Positions 61,824-64,000 of a stretch of DNA of 64,000 nucleotides are shown piece after piece. The DNA lies in assembly GCF_002150005.2 (NCBI RefSeq), contig NZ_MSPP01000005.1:62001-126000 (forward strand), given 5' to 3'. The stretch is from Marivivens niveibacter (GTDB lineage: Bacteria > Pseudomonadota > Alphaproteobacteria > Rhodobacterales > Rhodobacteraceae). Each line of letters begins with the position of its first letter. Within the stretch, counting starts at the first letter, position 1. Both the position numbers and the translations under genes were made by a program. The notes under the pieces are model-generated. The model worked only from the letters and a program-made list of their open reading frames with translations, was not told where the DNA came from and searched no databases.

Positions 61824-62819
61824 TTAGCGCTTTTCGTCAAACTCTGCCGAAATCTGTTCGTATATTTTTGCTAATTCGGGGTCGGCATCCAATTCTTCTT
61901 GAAGGCGATTCATTCTTTCGTCAGCTTCCTGAGCGACGCGCTTGCGATCTTCTTCAATCCATTTTTCCGCGCGCTCATTGAACTGCCTTAGCTCCGCATT
62001 GATGTTGTCCATGCCAGCGGTGAAGCTGTTGAGACCATTTTCCACGGAGGCCGCGAGTCCGGACATGCTGAATTTTGACCTATTCGTTTGTGCCTTATGT
62101 TTTGCAATCATTCCATCCGCCCTTTGCGCGCGGATGACGCGCGTCTTCGCCTTGCGGGCCAGCCAGCCTGAGCGCGTTTGGCGAACCAACTTAATGGCAT
62201 CATCGGGCTTGTAGAGTGTTACTTTTGCAGGAATGCGCAGGATTTCATATCCTTTCGCCGCAAGCGCTTTGTCTCGTTCGGCATCGCGCTCGATGGCTTC
62301 GGGCGAGGAGTGCCATTGTGCGCCATCAACCTCGACAATCAGGCCATCGTCGATCAGGAAGTCGGGGCGGTAATTCATGGCCGGTACCTGCATCTGCAAG
62401 GTCAGCCCGCCGCCGCGCAAGAGGCCCTTTTCAGGCGTGAGATTGAAGGCTTCGACCATAGCGTCGAGAAAGGCGACTTCCGCAGGAGATTCGCAATGGT
62501 GCCGGAAATATCGGTGCCAGTTCTCGTCGTTTGCGGTCAGCGTTTCCAGCTTGCTGGGGGGACCGGGTTCATCTTCGTCTTGCGGCCTGATCCATGCGGT
62601 GACGCCCCAAATCACCACGAGTTGCAAGAGGATGAGTGGGGACGCGAACACGTAGGCAAAGGTGAAGGCGGTCCAGCCGAATGCGGCCCAGAAAAGCCAA
62701 TCGGGCTTGTTGTACGCGGCCCCAAAAATCCGTGCCACGACCAGAGATGCGGCGATCATTGCCTGAAATCCAATTACTGCCAGTGAAAGCACAAAAGTCC
62801 CCAATGCTATCGGCTGCAT
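61824..62819 (-). CDS. Membrane-anchored DUF559 (PD-(D/E)XK-like) protein
   Basis: A 331-residue protein. Two or three membrane segments occupy residues ~5-76 (FVLSLAVIGFQAMIAASLVV, then PLILLQLVVIWGV). A DUF559 domain follows at ~100-220: SPAEVAFLDA (Glu114), RPDFLIDD (Asp153), LIVEVDGAQWH (Glu163, Asp165, His170) and EILRIPA. These fit the nuclease-like pattern of this vsr-related family. The C-terminal ~90 residues are a charged coiled coil (QFNERAEKWIEEDRKRVAQE). The function of membrane-bound members is unknown; DNA-uptake or defence roles are possible. Confidence 0.8.
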   Translation of the reverse strand: MQPIALGTFVLSLAVIGFQAMIAASLVVARIFGAAYNKPDWLFWAAFGWTAFTFAYVFASPLILLQLVVIWGVTAWIRPQDEDEPGPPSKLETLTANDENWHRYFRHHCESPAEVAFLDAMVEAFNLTPEKGLLRGGGLTLQMQVPAMNYRPDFLIDDGLIVEVDGAQWHSSPEAIERDAERDKALAAKGYEILRIPAKVTLYKPDDAIKLVRQTRSGWLARKAKTRVIRAQRADGMIAKHKAQTNRSKFSMSGLAASVENGLNSFTAGMDNINAELRQFNERAEKWIEEDRKRVAQEADERMNRLQEELDADPELAKIYEQISAEFDEKR

Positions 62820-63234
62820 ATTTGGTTCAGCTTCAATGGCTTTGTGTCATTTTTAAGAAGAACAGCGGGTTATGTTCGGTCACAGCCCAATAACGCGAGA
62901 GCACTATCGCCCAATCAAGTCGCGCTGATGCCTCGATTGCAAAGGCCATACTGAAATAGGTCCACTCTATCGAGTATTTCTGTTGGTTGACGGGGAGCGG
63001 ATCGGGCCGTTGTCGCTCACGATTTCCAAGCCCTGACCCGAAAAGGCAAGCGACAGACGCTTTTCTCAATGGCAAGGTCCGCTTTACTGCGCATCGACGA
63101 CATTAAAACACAGCGCAGTATTCGCGACTTTGGGCTCAAACCCACCATCAGCTGCCGCGCGGCATTTTATGGTATGATGCGATGTCAGCATCGTGTTGTC
63201 GATGGGGAGGGCGTGGCGGATCGGAGGATCCGTC
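62820..63234. other. Gene-free 415-bp stretch before the recombinase
   Basis: No gene is accepted. Short frames on both strands lack ribosome sites. GGAGG at 63222-63227 serves the recombinase gene. If the recombinase has an attachment site here, it is not visible as a repeat inside the window. Confidence 0.4.
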
Positions 63235-63867
63235 ATGGAAATACCAAACTTACCCGCCATTCGCGCACGTCGTCCCGCTTGGAATAAGGGCCGCATCGTC
63301 GGCCAGAAGAGACCGCTTAAGCCGAAACACGTTTGGGCGATCCGGGTCAGGCTTGAACTAGCGGAAAACCATCGGGATCTGGCGCTGTTCAATCTAGCGA
63401 TAGATAGTAAGTTGCGCGGCTGCGACCTGGTCAAGATGAAGGTCATCGACATCATGACAGCGGGCCAGATCAAGGAACGGGCTTCCGTGCTTCAAAGCAA
63501 GACGAAGAAGCCGGTGCGGTTCGAGATGTCGGAGGGCACGCGTAGCTCTCTCGAACGATGGATGCGAGAGCCTCTGATGATTGGCTCCGAGCACCTGTGG
63601 CCTGGCCGCTTTCACGAACGGCTACATATCTCGACCCGCCAATACGCGCGGATCGTCCGCAACTGGGTGACGTCGATTGGACTGGAAGCTAGCGCTTATG
63701 GCACACACTCAATGCGGCGCACAAAAGTGACGCAGATCTACAAGAAGACCGGCAACCTGCGTGCAGTCCAGCTCCTGCTCGGCCACACCAAGATGGATAG
63801 CACCGTGAGATATCTTGGAGTCGAGCTCGAAGATGCGTTGACACTCGCCGAGACCATAGAAATCTGA
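63235..63867 (+). CDS. Tyrosine recombinase (phage-integrase family), short form
   Basis: A 210-residue recombinase holding the whole catalytic set: Arg61 in SKLRGCDL, Lys89/91 region SKTKK, His158 and Arg161 in GTHSMRRT, His184 in LLLGHTKM and nucleophile Tyr193 in TVRYLGV. The N-terminal DNA-binding (SAM-like) domain of full integrases is missing or reduced to 30 residues. It may come from a mobile island whose other parts lie beyond the right edge, or be a small stand-alone recombinase of the kind found near plasmid partition sites. GGAGG precedes the ATG. Confidence 0.88.
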   Translation: MEIPNLPAIRARRPAWNKGRIVGQKRPLKPKHVWAIRVRLELAENHRDLALFNLAIDSKLRGCDLVKMKVIDIMTAGQIKERASVLQSKTKKPVRFEMSEGTRSSLERWMREPLMIGSEHLWPGRFHERLHISTRQYARIVRNWVTSIGLEASAYGTHSMRRTKVTQIYKKTGNLRAVQLLLGHTKMDSTVRYLGVELEDALTLAETIEI

Positions 63868-63873
63868 CCCGTT

Positions 63874-63895
63874 GGGCCGTCGTGACTGACGGCCC
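63874..63895. terminator. Hairpin after the recombinase gene
   Basis: GGGCCGTC (63874-63881) pairs perfectly with GACGGCCC (63888-63895) around GTGACT, 7 bp after the stop. No T-run, so it may be a weak or two-way terminator between converging genes. Confidence 0.55.
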
Positions 63896-63906
63896 TAAGC
63901 AGCCTG

Positions 63907-64000
63907 TCAATGATAGGAATCGAGCTCCGGCACCGCATCAAAAACCTGACGTTCAGCCGCTCGCACATCGACTTCGCTCAAGGGAAGGTAGAAGATTATG
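63907..64000 (-). CDS. Possible C-terminus of a gene entering from the right
   Basis: A minus-strand frame open to the window edge reads IIFYLPLSEVDVRAAERQVF and ends PELDSYH at a TGA (63907-63909). It has ordinary composition and is convergent with the recombinase gene across a hairpin. Too short to identify. Confidence 0.3.
   Translation of the reverse strand, partial: IIFYLPLSEVDVRAAERQVFDAVPELDSYH

Overview
The window looks like a chromosome or chromid segment of a marine alphaproteobacterium of the Roseobacter group (Rhodobacterales). The grounds are moderately high GC, many solute-binding-protein ABC and TRAP systems, pqqABC remnants, LysE and DUF4394 genes, and the style of the genes. 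This placement is inferred from content; no rRNA or other marker gene is present.

Layout. (1) 1-3.6 kb is scarred DNA: a hypothetical gene, a GH4-like gene tail cut by an IS3-family element whose own transposase carries two in-frame TAG stops, and a LacI-family gene and an iolB gene that each lost their 5' end at one shared junction near 3022. (2) 3.7-23.7 kb is a pectin/galacturonate island. It holds a FadR-type GntR regulator, kduI-kduD, an AraC regulator, an ABC oligosaccharide importer, a GH28 polygalacturonase, a GH105 unsaturated uronyl hydrolase, an SGNH esterase, KDG kinase, the oxidative galacturonate route (Udh, galactarolactone isomerase, galactarolactone cycloisomerase, KdgD, ketoglutarate semialdehyde dehydrogenase) and a TRAP transporter. 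Three sites of the form TTGTNNNACAA (one imperfect) sit at its promoters and suggest one GntR regulon. (3) 23.9-34.3 kb is a sulfoquinovose monooxygenase (sulfo-SMO) gene set: SmoC-like monooxygenase, SmoB-like aldo/keto reductase, SmoA-like flavin reductase, SmoFGHE-like ABC importer and a YeiH-family exporter in one tightly packed leftward series, with a divergent GntR/UTRA regulator and a Gfo/Idh/MocA protein. No GH31 sulfoquinovosidase is present. The Gfo/Idh protein is a good candidate for an NAD-dependent (GH188-type) sulfoquinovosidase, and the YeiH protein for the sulfite exporter.

(4) 34.3-41.2 kb has a broken PreA-like dihydropyrimidine dehydrogenase gene and a Dpp/Opp-type peptide ABC operon. 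(5) 41.2-43.3 kb is a decayed PQQ locus: pqqA and pqqB are intact, but pqqC is cut and joined to the tail of a LysR gene. (6) 43.4-49.7 kb has an intact LacI regulator, a close paralogue of the broken one at 2.1 kb, divergent from a ugpBAEC-type ABC operon ending in an endonuclease/exonuclease/phosphatase-fold gene. (7) 49.8-61.4 kb is a mixed stress and housekeeping stretch: DoxX, MsrB, DUF4394 protein, ECF sigma and anti-sigma, LysE, a DUF1963 protein, GST, a quinone-reductase-like flavoprotein with an HxlR regulator, and a MerR regulator with a cation-efflux protein and a methyltransferase. (8) 61.8-64 kb has a membrane-anchored DUF559 protein and a tyrosine recombinase that may mark the edge of a mobile region.

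Taken together the segment is specialised for plant- and alga-derived sugars: galacturonate from pectin and sulfoquinovose from photosynthetic sulfolipid. It also shows repeated loss by deletion and recombination (at least five broken genes).
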